Below, one piece after another: positions 53,458-63,584 of a stretch of DNA of 64,000 nt; position 1 is the stretch's first letter, and every line of letters begins with the position of its first letter. Source of the DNA: Spiro-02 sp034114085. Its GTDB lineage: Bacteria; Spirochaetota; Spirochaetia; Sphaerochaetales; Sphaerochaetaceae. The translations under genes and the position numbers were made by a program. Below the pieces are notes generated by a model. The model saw only the letters and a list, made by a program, of their open reading frames with translations, had not been told where the DNA came from and searched no databases. Location of the stretch: positions 30,301 through 94,300 of the forward strand of contig JAXEWB010000063.1 in NCBI GenBank assembly GCA_034114085.1, given 5' to 3'.

Positions 53458-54895
53458 ATTTATGCTTCCGAAATATTACGCTATGCAGCACTTTGCAATT
53501 TCGGTACAGGTGGAACAGCCATCGATGCACCCTATAGGACAGAGGAAGATGGGGGCTGCGTTCGCATGCTTGTTCCAAGTAGGATGATGAATTCTCCGGA
53601 TATGGCCAAGGCAGCATGGAATAAATATCCGGACTCGCTTCAGATTCAAACACTTCCAGCTCACAAAGGCCCGGCGAAGAGCCATAGGAATCGGTTACAG
53701 CCAGCGTCATCGACGTAATATCCACCGCAAGGGGAAAAACGACAGATTTTCTCGCCTCCGCAGCACCAATATCAACCGACAGAGATTTTTGCAATATATT
53801 TTTGCTATACAGAGATACCAGGACACGGCGAAAATGACTTTGGGAATCAGCGTTGAAGTACAGTACGCATGTTGATATGGAAACGGGTCGCCTGAATAAA
53901 ACGGTAATAGCCTTCCGACCGTCAGAAGCGTCAGGAATCCAGAGGTGGTTATCGAAAGCATGTTCGGTTGGGACACGCCATCGTGATACATCGGATGCAT
54001 CTATAAACTTGAAGTCACATATCTTCCGGGCATCCCCGGAAGTAGCGGTAATATCCGCATTGAACAACAGGTTGTCCGTCCTCCGTAGCCAATAGACGCA
54101 ATCCGTATTGCAGATTCTCGGAATGTACCAACGAAAAATCTGGGAAGCATGGCAAGCGCCCAAAGCGAACATCCTGTTCCGCCGTATGTCAGCCGTGAGA
54201 AAATCATCAGGAACGGAAAAACGCAACCGGTCAGACCAAGCGTAATAAGGAACGTCCAATTCATAATCGAGGAGATTGCACCTGCCCTTTTGGGGCGGAA
54301 GGGTTTCTCGCCAAGCCCAGTAGTCATCAAGCCCTTCCCAACGCCCGGCGTATACAAAGGTCTTCAGGACTATCGGAATCCATGTATTGTCGGTACGATG
54401 GAGCTTCTCCCCTATCACCTCTTCGAGTATCAAAGAGGTTGCACGATGATCTGGATGATGATCATAGTCAACGCAAAAGATGATGTCCGGGCGCAGTTCG
54501 TCAAGTATTTCCGCTACGTCGCCCTTCCAATTCTCGCGTGTATAGGCATGGTGCACGCCATGCTTTACATAACAGTATTCGGGATGACCGGCAAGACCAT
54601 AGGTCTCGCTCCTGCCAACGGCGGATACACAAGTTCCTTTGCGGTTCTCATAGATATGAGAGCCTTTCCAGCCGTCGCCGTATCCGAGGAAATGGACATT
54701 GCATTCAGGGATGCCCAGCATCTGGCAACAAGCTACCGATTCTGTCAATCTTCTGGGGAAATCCAAGGCAAGATTGTCGCCGTTGGTCATATACAGGACA
54801 TGTATGGAATCCCCACGTTCCAGCATCCGGGAAACGAGTGGACCAGCCACCAAGAGTTCATCATCGGGATGGGGAGCCACGATCAATGCAAGCAT
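53456..54895 (-). CDS. PIG-L-family deacetylase
   Basis: A 479-residue zinc deacetylase. The PIG-L/LmbE domain covers about residues 1-200: metal and catalytic motif VAPHPDDELLVAG at the very start, LTESVACCQMLGI, and FCVDYDHHPDHRATS with the third zinc His. The C-terminal about 230 residues are beta-rich (TVLFRRPVSISTCVLYFNAD), like a discoidin/galactose-binding fold, and are not part of the basic enzyme. It probably removes acetyl groups from N-acetyl-sugars of the surface polysaccharide made by its neighbours. It starts 3 bases after the acyltransferase gene; AAGGAA is the ribosome-binding site. Confidence 0.88.
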   Translation of the reverse strand: MLALIVAPHPDDELLVAGPLVSRMLERGDSIHVLYMTNGDNLALDFPRRLTESVACCQMLGIPECNVHFLGYGDGWKGSHIYENRKGTCVSAVGRSETYGLAGHPEYCYVKHGVHHAYTRENWKGDVAEILDELRPDIIFCVDYDHHPDHRATSLILEEVIGEKLHRTDNTWIPIVLKTFVYAGRWEGLDDYWAWRETLPPQKGRCNLLDYELDVPYYAWSDRLRFSVPDDFLTADIRRNRMFALGACHASQIFRWYIPRICNTDCVYWLRRTDNLLFNADITATSGDARKICDFKFIDASDVSRWRVPTEHAFDNHLWIPDASDGRKAITVLFRRPVSISTCVLYFNADSQSHFRRVLVSLYSKNILQKSLSVDIGAAEARKSVVFPLAVDITSMTLAVTDSYGSSPGLCELEVFESEASPDIYSMLPWPYPENSSSYLEQACERSPHLPLSYRVHRWLFHLYRNCKVLHSVIFRKHK

Positions 54896-54898
54896 CGC

Positions 54899-55957
54899 CT
54901 ATTTCCTTATCGTTACTTTGTACAGTTCCCGTTTCGTCGCGCCAAGCTGCTTCTTGTAGTTCTCAGCCCCCCTGGTAAAATCAAAATGCTCATAGGCGCT
55001 GTCCGCATACACTCCTTCCACCCATTCACGAATCAATTCCGTGAACATGACTACGGCGGGAGAATAGTCCGCATATACAGGATTAAACGTAGTCTGAAGA
55101 AGATACAGCGTCCTGGCGCCGTCCGATGGAAGCGCATACCCGAAAGCGGCCAGCTCCCCATTCATGTGCAACGTCAGCAAAAACCCCTTTTCATTCAAGT
55201 GTTTGGCATCGGTTACAATCTGGTAATCGGGAAAACGGGAAATGAACAGATAATGAAACACGTTGAGGAAGAATATGTTGAACTTACCGTTCTTTACGAT
55301 CTTCCTTGCGCGATACAGGTTGTCGGTAGCATCCGCCAAGGCATCGGATTCCCTGTGGACGGCGACTTCGCAGGACAAGCCGTTCTTTTGTATCTTGTTC
55401 ATCCGCCATTTGTAATTCTTGCAAAAGTGCTTTCCCTGTGACTGGAGATAGGCGTCAAAAGATTCGGGGCGGTCCAGAACGTAACAGCCGAATTCATCCC
55501 CATAGCCATTTCCGACCATAATTCTTTTTTCTATGTGCAGAGCTGGTTCCTCCGCAGAAATCAATCGAGAATCCACCGGCAGGAATTCTGCCAGCAATTT
55601 CTTTTTATGGAGGGATTTCAAGACCGACGAGAGGAACCAGGACAAATCCTCAACAGAACAATCTGTACCGCCGACAATATCCACGTAATCCGACCACTGG
55701 TGTCCATAGACATGGGCATTTCCCCAGAAACGGCAGTAGGAGACGGGAAGGATGCATTCGATTTTTTCGTTTACCGACAAGACATAGAAACGGACGGAAT
55801 GCGTCAACCGGTACACGAGCCGCGATCGCTTCCAGTCCTTGACCATCAAGGCGTACCACGAGTACTGCTGAAAAGCGGACTGAAACAGAACAAGACGGTT
55901 CCACTCTGGCTCTAATTCCTTCAATCTGTCAACTGTGACATAATACATAGTTCTCAT
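54899..55957 (-). CDS. FemAB/BioF2-like acetyltransferase
   Basis: A 352-residue cytoplasmic protein of the GNAT superfamily. The second half carries the FemAB/CelD-like domain: YLQSQGKHFCKNYKWRMNKI, RFPDYQIVTDAKHLNEKGFL, GELAAFGYALPSDGARTLYL, and the closing YEHFDFTRGAENYKKQLGAT with the typical D-F-x-R-G-x-E-x-Y-K. It probably acylates a sugar or lipid-linked intermediate of the surface polysaccharide. The start overlaps the flippase stop by four bases and PIG-L follows 3 bases after its stop, forming a tight three-gene unit. Confidence 0.8.
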   Translation of the reverse strand: MRTMYYVTVDRLKELEPEWNRLVLFQSAFQQYSWYALMVKDWKRSRLVYRLTHSVRFYVLSVNEKIECILPVSYCRFWGNAHVYGHQWSDYVDIVGGTDCSVEDLSWFLSSVLKSLHKKKLLAEFLPVDSRLISAEEPALHIEKRIMVGNGYGDEFGCYVLDRPESFDAYLQSQGKHFCKNYKWRMNKIQKNGLSCEVAVHRESDALADATDNLYRARKIVKNGKFNIFFLNVFHYLFISRFPDYQIVTDAKHLNEKGFLLTLHMNGELAAFGYALPSDGARTLYLLQTTFNPVYADYSPAVVMFTELIREWVEGVYADSAYEHFDFTRGAENYKKQLGATKRELYKVTIRK

Positions 55958-57480
55958 ACGATGTCCATCCGTCTTTTATGCAGCATATTGTATACAGTTT
56001 TTGGAGCAAAGACTACAGTCAGAATGCAATAGACAAACAAGCACAACACTATCTTCACGACCAAAGAAAAAAGCCCCTCTCCATCCACCGAAGAACAAAC
56101 GAGACTTCCCAAAACAGTCGCTATCAGAAAGACCGCAAAAGACCTGATATAATTGAAAACATACCTAGCCAAGCTTCTTCGGAAACCATATCTGAATACC
56201 ACTACAGGTTCAACCCAAGCACAAACCAACAAAGTACTCAAAATTGTACCGATAATGATTCCATCAAGGCCAAACCAATAACTCAAGACAATAGATCCCA
56301 CTATGTTAATGACGATCTCGACAATCGATTTATATCGGTCATACCAAAATAAGCCATAGGCATCTTCAAAAGTCGTGACAATCTTTCTCATATAGGTAAA
56401 ATAATTGCTGCAAGCTAGCAGAATTACTGTCAACTGTGGGAATTGTTTGGCAGAAGGAAACAGAACAGACATCAAGGGATTGAGACAGACAGCCAATACG
56501 GTACATAACGCACCAATCAGCAAAGAATAATAGGTATTGATCCGCATGAACCAGTCATAGCTGATTTCAGGCTTCTCAAGTGCGCAGATATTTCCAATGC
56601 TCGCATTCATGGAAGAATAAATAATGGCTACCCCGGAAGAAATTCCTACCAGCAACAACTGATAGTTGGAATACATGCCGAGTATCCCCATACCAAGCAA
56701 TGTCGATATCATGATACTATCGCTACTGCCTATGACAGTTCCGCCGATTTTATGGATTACAAGAGCCTTGATGTTTTTTCCTATCAGTTGTTTTGTCCCA
56801 GAATCAAGCCTGTCGGCGGTCCTGTCAATCCTTCGGATAAAAGGATAGATTCTGTGGGTGACGACCTGAATGATCACATAACGCAGAATATTGCCGCAAG
56901 CAAAGACTATTGTATAGATAAGAAAATTCTGAGTTTTGATGAGAACATACATCTGGATCAGACTTTGTAGGATTTGAATTGTATTGATGACAATTGTATT
57001 GATGTATTGTTTCTGGTCAGCTTCCACAAGTACCGCAGAATAGGAGAAAAAATAACCAATGGCGACACCCAAAAGATAGATGAGATAGTACAACCGTACA
57101 TCCCCCATGGGGATTGTCGTTTTTGACACCAACGGCAAAAAAGGAATCAATGCAAAGCCCAGAACCAAGATTAGCAAGCCTATCCATCGATAGGCCGTCG
57201 CCATAAAACGCAACAACGCTCGTATTTTCCCCTCTTCTCTACCAGCCAACGGAGAATACAAGCAAAACGCCATGGCGGAACCCAAACCCAGCTCTGATAT
57301 GGAAAGCACCGCAAGAAGACTTGAGAACAAGATACTCAGACCAAGATACTCTTCGGAAAGATTGTTGATGAATACCGACCGCTCAACTATACCAAGAACC
57401 GCGACTGCAATCTGACACACAGTGGCGGTTATCATATTTTTAGAAGAATTCAAAATTCTTGCGTAGTCCTCTTTCTTCAT
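55954..57480 (-). CDS. Polysaccharide flippase (Wzx/MATE-like)
   Basis: A 508-residue inner-membrane protein with 12-14 hydrophobic helices. The family start is MITATVCQIAVAVLGIVERSVFINNL and YLGLSILFSSLLAVLSISEL. The polar loop RIYPFIRRIDRTADRLDSGT separates the halves. It should flip undecaprenyl-linked repeat units to the periplasm. GGGAG precedes the ATG. It is the first gene of the minus-strand trio and divergent from the glycosyltransferase gene. Confidence 0.88.
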   Translation of the reverse strand: MKKEDYARILNSSKNMITATVCQIAVAVLGIVERSVFINNLSEEYLGLSILFSSLLAVLSISELGLGSAMAFCLYSPLAGREEGKIRALLRFMATAYRWIGLLILVLGFALIPFLPLVSKTTIPMGDVRLYYLIYLLGVAIGYFFSYSAVLVEADQKQYINTIVINTIQILQSLIQMYVLIKTQNFLIYTIVFACGNILRYVIIQVVTHRIYPFIRRIDRTADRLDSGTKQLIGKNIKALVIHKIGGTVIGSSDSIMISTLLGMGILGMYSNYQLLLVGISSGVAIIYSSMNASIGNICALEKPEISYDWFMRINTYYSLLIGALCTVLAVCLNPLMSVLFPSAKQFPQLTVILLACSNYFTYMRKIVTTFEDAYGLFWYDRYKSIVEIVINIVGSIVLSYWFGLDGIIIGTILSTLLVCAWVEPVVVFRYGFRRSLARYVFNYIRSFAVFLIATVLGSLVCSSVDGEGLFSLVVKIVLCLFVYCILTVVFAPKTVYNMLHKRRMDIV

Positions 57481-57592
57481 CTATCTCCCAAAACCTGTAT
57501 CTGATATATATGAAGTATGTACTCCAAACGTGAAAGTCATTATAGTAGAAATGCTGGATATGTGCCATATACAGGACTATGAGGAAGTCAAT

Positions 57593-58681
57593 TTGAAACA
57601 AAAAAGCATCTGCATTCTATTGCCGGGAGAAAACATCTCTCCTGTAGGCGGATATAAAGTTACGTATCAATATGCGAACGCTTTATCTCAAAATGGCTAT
57701 ATTGTTACTATCGTGCATTCGGTTTTGCCGTCAAAAGGGTTATCTACCACTATACCACGCCCACTGCGCATGGGGCTGTGGATAGTCGGACAGTTGCAAC
57801 GGATGGGATGTCTTCACCAAAAATGGTTTCCATTGAACCAACAGATCAAATCGTTAAATCTGACGCATATTACAAAAGAAAATCTTCCAAAGGCTGATAT
57901 ATATATCGCCACGGCCGTCATGACGGCTTATTCAATACAGCGATTCGCCGCCACTTCCGCGGTGAAGTATTATTTCATTCAAGGCTACGAATGTTGGGAC
58001 GTTGCGGAAGATTTCCTGTTGTCCACATATCATTACCCAATGCACAAGATTGCCATTTCTCCATGGCTCATGGAAAAAATAGCTGCAGAGGGGGAACAAG
58101 CGACATATATTCCCAATGGAATCGATACCGAAGAATTCGGTCTGGATATTCTGCCCAACCAACGAGAACCAAAGTCGATTCTTTTTATGAGTTCATCATT
58201 GCGGATAAAAGGAACTTCCGATGCCATAGCAGCATTGGAAGTCGTACATGCAAAGTATCCAGACATTCATGTCTGCAGTTTCGGAACTTGCATGCGTCCA
58301 TCAAAACTTCCCAAATGGATTTCCTACTATAGGTCCCCGACAAAGAAACAACTGAGGCTTCTGTACAACAAGGCCGCGATTTTTCTAGGAACTAGTTGGA
58401 CGGAAGGATTCGGATTGACTATCGCAGAAGCCATGGCCTGTGGTTGTGCGGTCATCTGCACAAGAAATGGAGGATACCAAGCCATCTCGCACGAAGACAA
58501 CTCTTGTATCGTACCAATCCAACGTCCAGACTTATTGGCGGAACAGGTGATTCGATTGCTGGAGTTTCCCATGTTCCGGATACAGCTTGCGGAAGCCGGC
58601 ATCAGAACGATACTTCAGGACTTTTCACTGGAAAAAGCGCAGACGACGTTCGTCGAGTACATAGGCAGGACAGCCAGATAG
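57593..58681 (+). CDS. Glycosyltransferase family 4
   Basis: A 362-residue GT-B glycosyltransferase for surface-polysaccharide synthesis. Seen are CILLPGENISPVGGYKVTYQ at the start (acceptor domain), YIPNGIDTEEFG, SILFMSSSLRIKGTSDAIAA and the donor-site motif WTEGFGLTIAEAMACGCAVI with the conserved E-x7-E. I propose TTG 57593: GAGGA lies 7 bases upstream and homology starts there. In-frame GTG 57530 and ATGs at 57551 and 57560 are alternatives without a good ribosome-binding site. It is convergent with the Stealth gene, with stops 4 bases apart. Confidence 0.88.
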   Translation: MKQKSICILLPGENISPVGGYKVTYQYANALSQNGYIVTIVHSVLPSKGLSTTIPRPLRMGLWIVGQLQRMGCLHQKWFPLNQQIKSLNLTHITKENLPKADIYIATAVMTAYSIQRFAATSAVKYYFIQGYECWDVAEDFLLSTYHYPMHKIAISPWLMEKIAAEGEQATYIPNGIDTEEFGLDILPNQREPKSILFMSSSLRIKGTSDAIAALEVVHAKYPDIHVCSFGTCMRPSKLPKWISYYRSPTKKQLRLLYNKAAIFLGTSWTEGFGLTIAEAMACGCAVICTRNGGYQAISHEDNSCIVPIQRPDLLAEQVIRLLEFPMFRIQLAEAGIRTILQDFSLEKAQTTFVEYIGRTAR

Positions 58682-58685
58682 GGTT

Positions 58686-59705
58686 TTACTTTTCAAAAGA
58701 CGAAGCATCAGGCAATATTTCCTCAAATACATTTTTCAAGGTTGATTTTAACTGCTCGAAATGGCGATAGCGTCTTGTATCATTGGCGCAGACAAGAGGA
58801 TATTCCTGCCGTCGTATAGCTTTGATCAAGGAGGAGTTCTTACCATCCTTCATATCATAGTACTTGCCCATCAGTTTTTCCGCTGGATAAAAATTCCCTG
58901 AAGCAAAACTCCAATACCGTAACAACCAGCTATTGACGTCATACGGCGAGCGAAACTTCCTTCGTATCGTCGCCTCTAGCGTATCACCACAATTCTCCCA
59001 CACCGTTTCATATAGTTGCTTTGTCAAGGCAAGCGCGAGATGGTCAATGGTAAAACCAGCGAATGCATCGCTACGCCGCCAGCAATGGTTCGCCAGCCAT
59101 CCTTTACCTGGATGCATCCCCCACTTTTCCCTATTTTGTTCAATACATTGTCTTTTCTGTGGAAAGCACCGATTGAGCTCATACAAATTATTGGCATCGA
59201 TTTGTTCCATGATACCTTTATGGAAATGCAACAACCGTTCCTCACAAGCCATGTCAACTCGCTTGCCATCTTGGAAGAAAAACGATGGCTCAATCGGTCT
59301 GAGCAAGAAAATGTCATCGTTGAAATATACAAACTGCTCTGCCAGACCAGGAATCTTGTGCAGTTGAAGCTCAATAGGATGAGAGCTGAACGTCGGAAGG
59401 GACTCTGGTGACATAAATTCGGAGTGGGCGACGCAATGAAGCCTCGGACAAGAACAATTCAACCATGGGGGCAGCTGTCCATTGGTCACGAAATGAACCG
59501 TTCGCACCCAAGGCGCGAACTTTTCAATCCCGCGAAACAGAAAAGGCAGAAGCTCCCAATCCAAATAGCGAGTAGGACTGATATCGACAGGTTCTCCACC
59601 GATAGCGACTTTGTATCGGTTGAATTCCCGCTGCCAATCAGGATCGTTGCCATCTACCCAAGGAATGACGAAATCAATTTCCCGCGGCATTTTCAGAGGT
59701 TCCAT
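58686..59705 (-). CDS. Stealth-family sugar phosphotransferase
   Basis: A 339-residue Stealth protein, a hexose-1-phosphate transferase type that builds phosphodiester-linked capsular polymers. Conserved regions are CR1 IDFVIPWVDGNDPDWQREFN (about 10-29), CR2 LPFLFRGIEKFAPWVRTVHF to FVYFNDDIFLL, CR3 CWRRSDAFAGFTIDHLAL and CR4 near FRSPYDVNSWLLRYW. The family includes human GlcNAc-1-phosphotransferase and bacterial CpsY/SacB. ATG 59705 is used. It overlaps the end of the O-antigen ligase gene by about 30 bases. Confidence 0.9.
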   Translation of the reverse strand: MEPLKMPREIDFVIPWVDGNDPDWQREFNRYKVAIGGEPVDISPTRYLDWELLPFLFRGIEKFAPWVRTVHFVTNGQLPPWLNCSCPRLHCVAHSEFMSPESLPTFSSHPIELQLHKIPGLAEQFVYFNDDIFLLRPIEPSFFFQDGKRVDMACEERLLHFHKGIMEQIDANNLYELNRCFPQKRQCIEQNREKWGMHPGKGWLANHCWRRSDAFAGFTIDHLALALTKQLYETVWENCGDTLEATIRRKFRSPYDVNSWLLRYWSFASGNFYPAEKLMGKYYDMKDGKNSSLIKAIRRQEYPLVCANDTRRYRHFEQLKSTLKNVFEEILPDASSFEK

Positions 59706-60942
59706 CAAAATCCCGTAACGAATCGAATAGACCGATACAAATGAAAAACAGAAAACTACTTGGGAAATACGAGTATAGAATCGTAGTTTCCAATAGATTC
59801 GTAAGAAGGCATCCCATAAAAAGCAATCCGATCATCACCGCAAGGTCTCGAATTTTTCCTTTCATCAACATTCCTTTGACACACAAATAAAAAACCATGC
59901 AAATAATTATGATAAATACAGATAGAGCGATAATACCATGATGTACCAGCGTATCGACGAATACATTGTGCAAACTACTGATATCCGCGCCCCGCAATGC
60001 GACAAGCCCTTCGTGGACAGCCTGCTCGGAGATACCGAACAACACATTCCCTTGCACTATTTCCATCCCCACTTGCCAAAGAAGCATTCTTCCAGTACTG
60101 AGCTTGTCCAATATCCAAAAAAGGGAGTAATTATCGGATATGCTACTGACAGTAGATCCGCGAGAAAAGAAAACCCGTACAACGAGAAATATCAGACAGA
60201 CAACCACTGCAAGTAATACAAATATCTTTACAAATCGGCCAAGCCTGATTTTTGTCAAAAAACAATACAAGGCAAACCCCGCAAAAAATACAATCAATGC
60301 CAATAAACTTGATCGAGAGTTAGTCAGCAACAAGGCACAACCATTCAGAAGAAAAGAAAAACATATCAACCATTTTTTCCATTGTACGTTGTTGAAACTC
60401 GTCAGAGCTATTATTCCAAGCATTATGGCGAGCATGCTCATGCCCCCCAACGAATTCGGACTTATCGTTATTCCAAATAGACGATTGTCAATCACCATCC
60501 CCGGCCAATGACTTACATATCCACCAATCAAAGACAAAAGGCTGATGCAACTGATACACAACAGACTCCAGTCACTAAGTCTCTGAAAATTCAGAAGTCG
60601 TTTCTCCGCCGAACGCGGTTGAAAGGCTATTGATAGAAAAAAAAGAACAGAACTACTGAGCGTCATGGCGCTCCACATGCCAAAATCACGATGTAACAAT
60701 GTAGTAAAAAGAATAATGCCCAGCAGAACCCATTGCAGGGTGTTCAGCAATGAATTCCTATAATTTTTCCAAGGTTTTCCAAAAAGCCAGATGACAAGAG
60801 AAATCGGAATCAGCACATATGCCGCATATATAAAAGTCCTCTCGTACCCTTGCAGGAAAGAAAGAAAACAATTCGTCATCAAGACAAGTTGAAAAAGTGA
60901 ATCATGACAGTTTTCGAGCCAAGCATTTTTTTTGAGCAACAT
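59674..60942 (-). CDS. O-antigen ligase/polymerase (Wzy_C) membrane protein
   Basis: A 422-residue inner-membrane protein with about ten helices and the Wzy_C/RfaL layout. The large periplasmic loop precedes the last helices and contains LSTGRMLLWQVGMEIVQGNV with a conserved Arg, then HNVFVDTLVHHGIIALSVFI, whose HN(x)nLxxxGxxG pattern is the family hallmark. It ligates or polymerises O-units in the periplasm. ATG 60942 is chosen where the helix pattern begins; 61020 is an in-frame alternative. No strong ribosome-binding site is visible for either. Confidence 0.85.
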   Translation of the reverse strand: MLLKKNAWLENCHDSLFQLVLMTNCFLSFLQGYERTFIYAAYVLIPISLVIWLFGKPWKNYRNSLLNTLQWVLLGIILFTTLLHRDFGMWSAMTLSSSVLFFLSIAFQPRSAEKRLLNFQRLSDWSLLCISCISLLSLIGGYVSHWPGMVIDNRLFGITISPNSLGGMSMLAIMLGIIALTSFNNVQWKKWLICFSFLLNGCALLLTNSRSSLLALIVFFAGFALYCFLTKIRLGRFVKIFVLLAVVVCLIFLVVRVFFSRGSTVSSISDNYSLFWILDKLSTGRMLLWQVGMEIVQGNVLFGISEQAVHEGLVALRGADISSLHNVFVDTLVHHGIIALSVFIIIICMVFYLCVKGMLMKGKIRDLAVMIGLLFMGCLLTNLLETTILYSYFPSSFLFFICIGLFDSLRDFDGTSENAAGN

Positions 60943-61034
60943 CTTGTTACCAACCTGTATATTTTTATCAAACCAGCTATATATAGTGAAAATAATAGCT
61001 TGTATCGACCAATAATTCAATCTATAGTACCTCT

Positions 61035-63584
61035 ATGAAACAGATTGGAACTATATTGCAACGTTTTTTTTCAGCGATCTCCCGTCACAGGATTCTTACT
61101 CTCACCATTATACTTCTCATCACCCTCTACTTTGGATACCAGATGAGAAACTTATCGATTTCAGCCGATTACAGCGCACTGTTGGCTGTGGCACCTCCTA
61201 CGGAATTTGTACAGACACCATCCAACGGGGAGACGAAAAGTTCCATTATGAAGCCTGCGGACGATACATCACGGCAACCTGTGGATACTCAGCAGCCGGC
61301 ACCCTTGCAGATACAGACCGAGTCAACCGTGGCCAGTATTTCCCTCACAGCCGCAAGCGAGCCCCCAACCAATGACACCAAAATCGTCAGCCCACCGCAG
61401 GAATCGTCCACTTTGGATGCTCCGGAAATCCATGCGGAATTCGGAGATGGCATGGCGATTCTGGTACATTCAGAAAATTTGTTCGACCCAGATTTGTTGA
61501 CAACAATTTACAATACGAAACAGTTGCTGCAATCCCAACCTGACATCGGGCCATGTCTTTCTCCCTTCGATTTTGTCACCGTTGAGAAGAAAGGGACACG
61601 ATTGGCGATTATTCCAATGAGCCCCCACTCCAGCGACCTCCCTTGGACTGAACAGGAAGTTCAAGTTCTCAAAACTCGAATGTTGAACGATGACATCGCG
61701 AGAAACTATCTTTATTCAGAAGATGGAAAGACCGTACTGATCTATTATCAAATGCAGGGCGGACTGTCATCTGGACGTTTGGATGAATTAGTATCATATC
61801 TCGACCCCATCAAGGAACGAGCGGACGTGCATGTCATTGGCGGAGGGTTCATCAATGACCGCGTCATGCATTACCTCAACAAGGATCTCTTCACCCTCCT
61901 GATTCTCTGCTTTGTCATTATATTGATAACCTGCTATTTTTCCTTTAGATCAATCCGGGCAGTGTTCATGCCGTTTTCCGTAGCGATACTTGGTATTATC
62001 TGGGTGTTGGGAACGATGGTCAAACTACATTACTCCTTATCCCTCATTACTATTTTAACCCCCTGTCTGGTCCTCGTCCTAGGGAGCTCCTACAGCATAC
62101 ATATGATCAGCGAATACTATGCGGCGCATACCAAGGGGCAGTCTGATAAAACCCATATCTACCAAGCGGAGGCTAAAATTGCGAAAACAATCATATTCGC
62201 CTGTCTTACCACTATCGTTGGTTTTCTCAGCATGTTGTTGTCCGATTCGCCGGCTTTCAGAGAATTCGGACTCACAGTCTCCATAGGCATCCTGTATTGC
62301 GTCATACTGTCGTTAACGTATTTACCGGCCGTACTGAGTTTCACACCTGCGCCAAAACAACGACAGATGACAATCTACAAACAGGGACTTCTCACAAAAT
62401 CCGTACGTATGTTGAGCGGGATGATTCCGAAATACTGGTATGTATTCCTTCTGATTGTGCTGTTGATTTTTGGTGGATTTCTCTTTGTAAAGGACAGGAT
62501 CGATTTTAATTCCAATTATATGTCGTATTTTCCACAGGAAGATACACTGGTACAGGATTCTGTTTTCTTCGCCAGAACGCTGGGCGGGACGGATCCTTAT
62601 TATTTTACGATCAATGCGCCGAACAATGAAAAGAACTTTTTCCTGCAACCTGAGAACTTGCAGAAAGTATATATTTTTGAAGAAACGGTCCTACAGGATT
62701 GCAAGGATATCGTTCAGATACTCTCGTTGTCCCAGTATGTCAGTTTTCTCAATAAAGTATACAATGGAGAAAATGGAATTCCGGATAGCCCTGCGTTGAT
62801 CAATTTACTTTCGCGAACGCTCCGCTTGGTCAATGCCCAACTTGGTGCTAACGTCTTGGAAATCCTGATGAATGACGATGCCTCGCAAATTACCTTGTCC
62901 ATGAGGAACTTTGATTCAGCGGAGCAGGATTTGCAGACCAATGCAAGCGCAAAGCGTATTGAGGAAACACTTGACGCCTACAGGTATCTCCTGCCAGAAG
63001 GTACAAGTTCGCGAATTTGGTGTTTCGCCTCTGACAATCTGCATGGCAGTGAGTTGCTCATGCATGACCAGAATGTTTCGACTTGGTTGTCGTTCATATT
63101 TGTATTTGTTCTGGTCGTCATCGCATTCCGTTCCTTCAAACTGGGAATATGCTCGTTGATCCCCATTCTTGTCGGTGTAATGGGAAATTATATCTTCATG
63201 TGGGTATTCAATATTTCCTTTGATATCGTGACCATAGGATTTTCCAGTATCACCATCGGGGTAGGAATCGATGACGCAATACATTTCATATTGAGATACC
63301 GGAACAATGAGAAGTTCAACAAAGACATGAAAATTGAACAGCTTCTTTCAAAAACCATAGAAGAAACGGGAAGACCAATCATCTTAACCACTATATCCAT
63401 AGTTTCTGGAATGCTTATGCTTCTGTTTGCAAGTTATACGCCAATTCAATATTTCGGACTTCTCATGTCGTTCGCGTTGATCGTTACCACGTTATCGACA
63501 TTGTTTGTCCTGCCTTCGGCATTGATCCTGTTAGACAAAGCTAAACGACTGCTGTACAATCATAGGAAGCAATCTACAAGATGA
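61035..63584 (+). CDS. RND/MMPL-type exporter
   Basis: An 849-residue inner-membrane protein with two repeats of one plus five helices. Helix 1 is LTLTIILLITLYFGYQM. The first sterol-sensing-like bundle is LLILCFVIILITCYFSFRSI to LTYLPAVLSF, the second LSFIFVFVLVVIAFRSFKLG to TLFVLPSALILLD with GIDDAIHFILRY. Between helix 1 and the porter domain lies an about 80-residue Pro/Ser/Thr/Gln-rich insert (residues 48-130) that such exporters normally lack. Related proteins export lipids. No clear ribosome-binding site is visible. The 3' end overlaps the convergent rfbC by 25 bases. Confidence 0.88.
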   Translation: MKQIGTILQRFFSAISRHRILTLTIILLITLYFGYQMRNLSISADYSALLAVAPPTEFVQTPSNGETKSSIMKPADDTSRQPVDTQQPAPLQIQTESTVASISLTAASEPPTNDTKIVSPPQESSTLDAPEIHAEFGDGMAILVHSENLFDPDLLTTIYNTKQLLQSQPDIGPCLSPFDFVTVEKKGTRLAIIPMSPHSSDLPWTEQEVQVLKTRMLNDDIARNYLYSEDGKTVLIYYQMQGGLSSGRLDELVSYLDPIKERADVHVIGGGFINDRVMHYLNKDLFTLLILCFVIILITCYFSFRSIRAVFMPFSVAILGIIWVLGTMVKLHYSLSLITILTPCLVLVLGSSYSIHMISEYYAAHTKGQSDKTHIYQAEAKIAKTIIFACLTTIVGFLSMLLSDSPAFREFGLTVSIGILYCVILSLTYLPAVLSFTPAPKQRQMTIYKQGLLTKSVRMLSGMIPKYWYVFLLIVLLIFGGFLFVKDRIDFNSNYMSYFPQEDTLVQDSVFFARTLGGTDPYYFTINAPNNEKNFFLQPENLQKVYIFEETVLQDCKDIVQILSLSQYVSFLNKVYNGENGIPDSPALINLLSRTLRLVNAQLGANVLEILMNDDASQITLSMRNFDSAEQDLQTNASAKRIEETLDAYRYLLPEGTSSRIWCFASDNLHGSELLMHDQNVSTWLSFIFVFVLVVIAFRSFKLGICSLIPILVGVMGNYIFMWVFNISFDIVTIGFSSITIGVGIDDAIHFILRYRNNEKFNKDMKIEQLLSKTIEETGRPIILTTISIVSGMLMLLFASYTPIQYFGLLMSFALIVTTLSTLFVLPSALILLDKAKRLLYNHRKQSTR

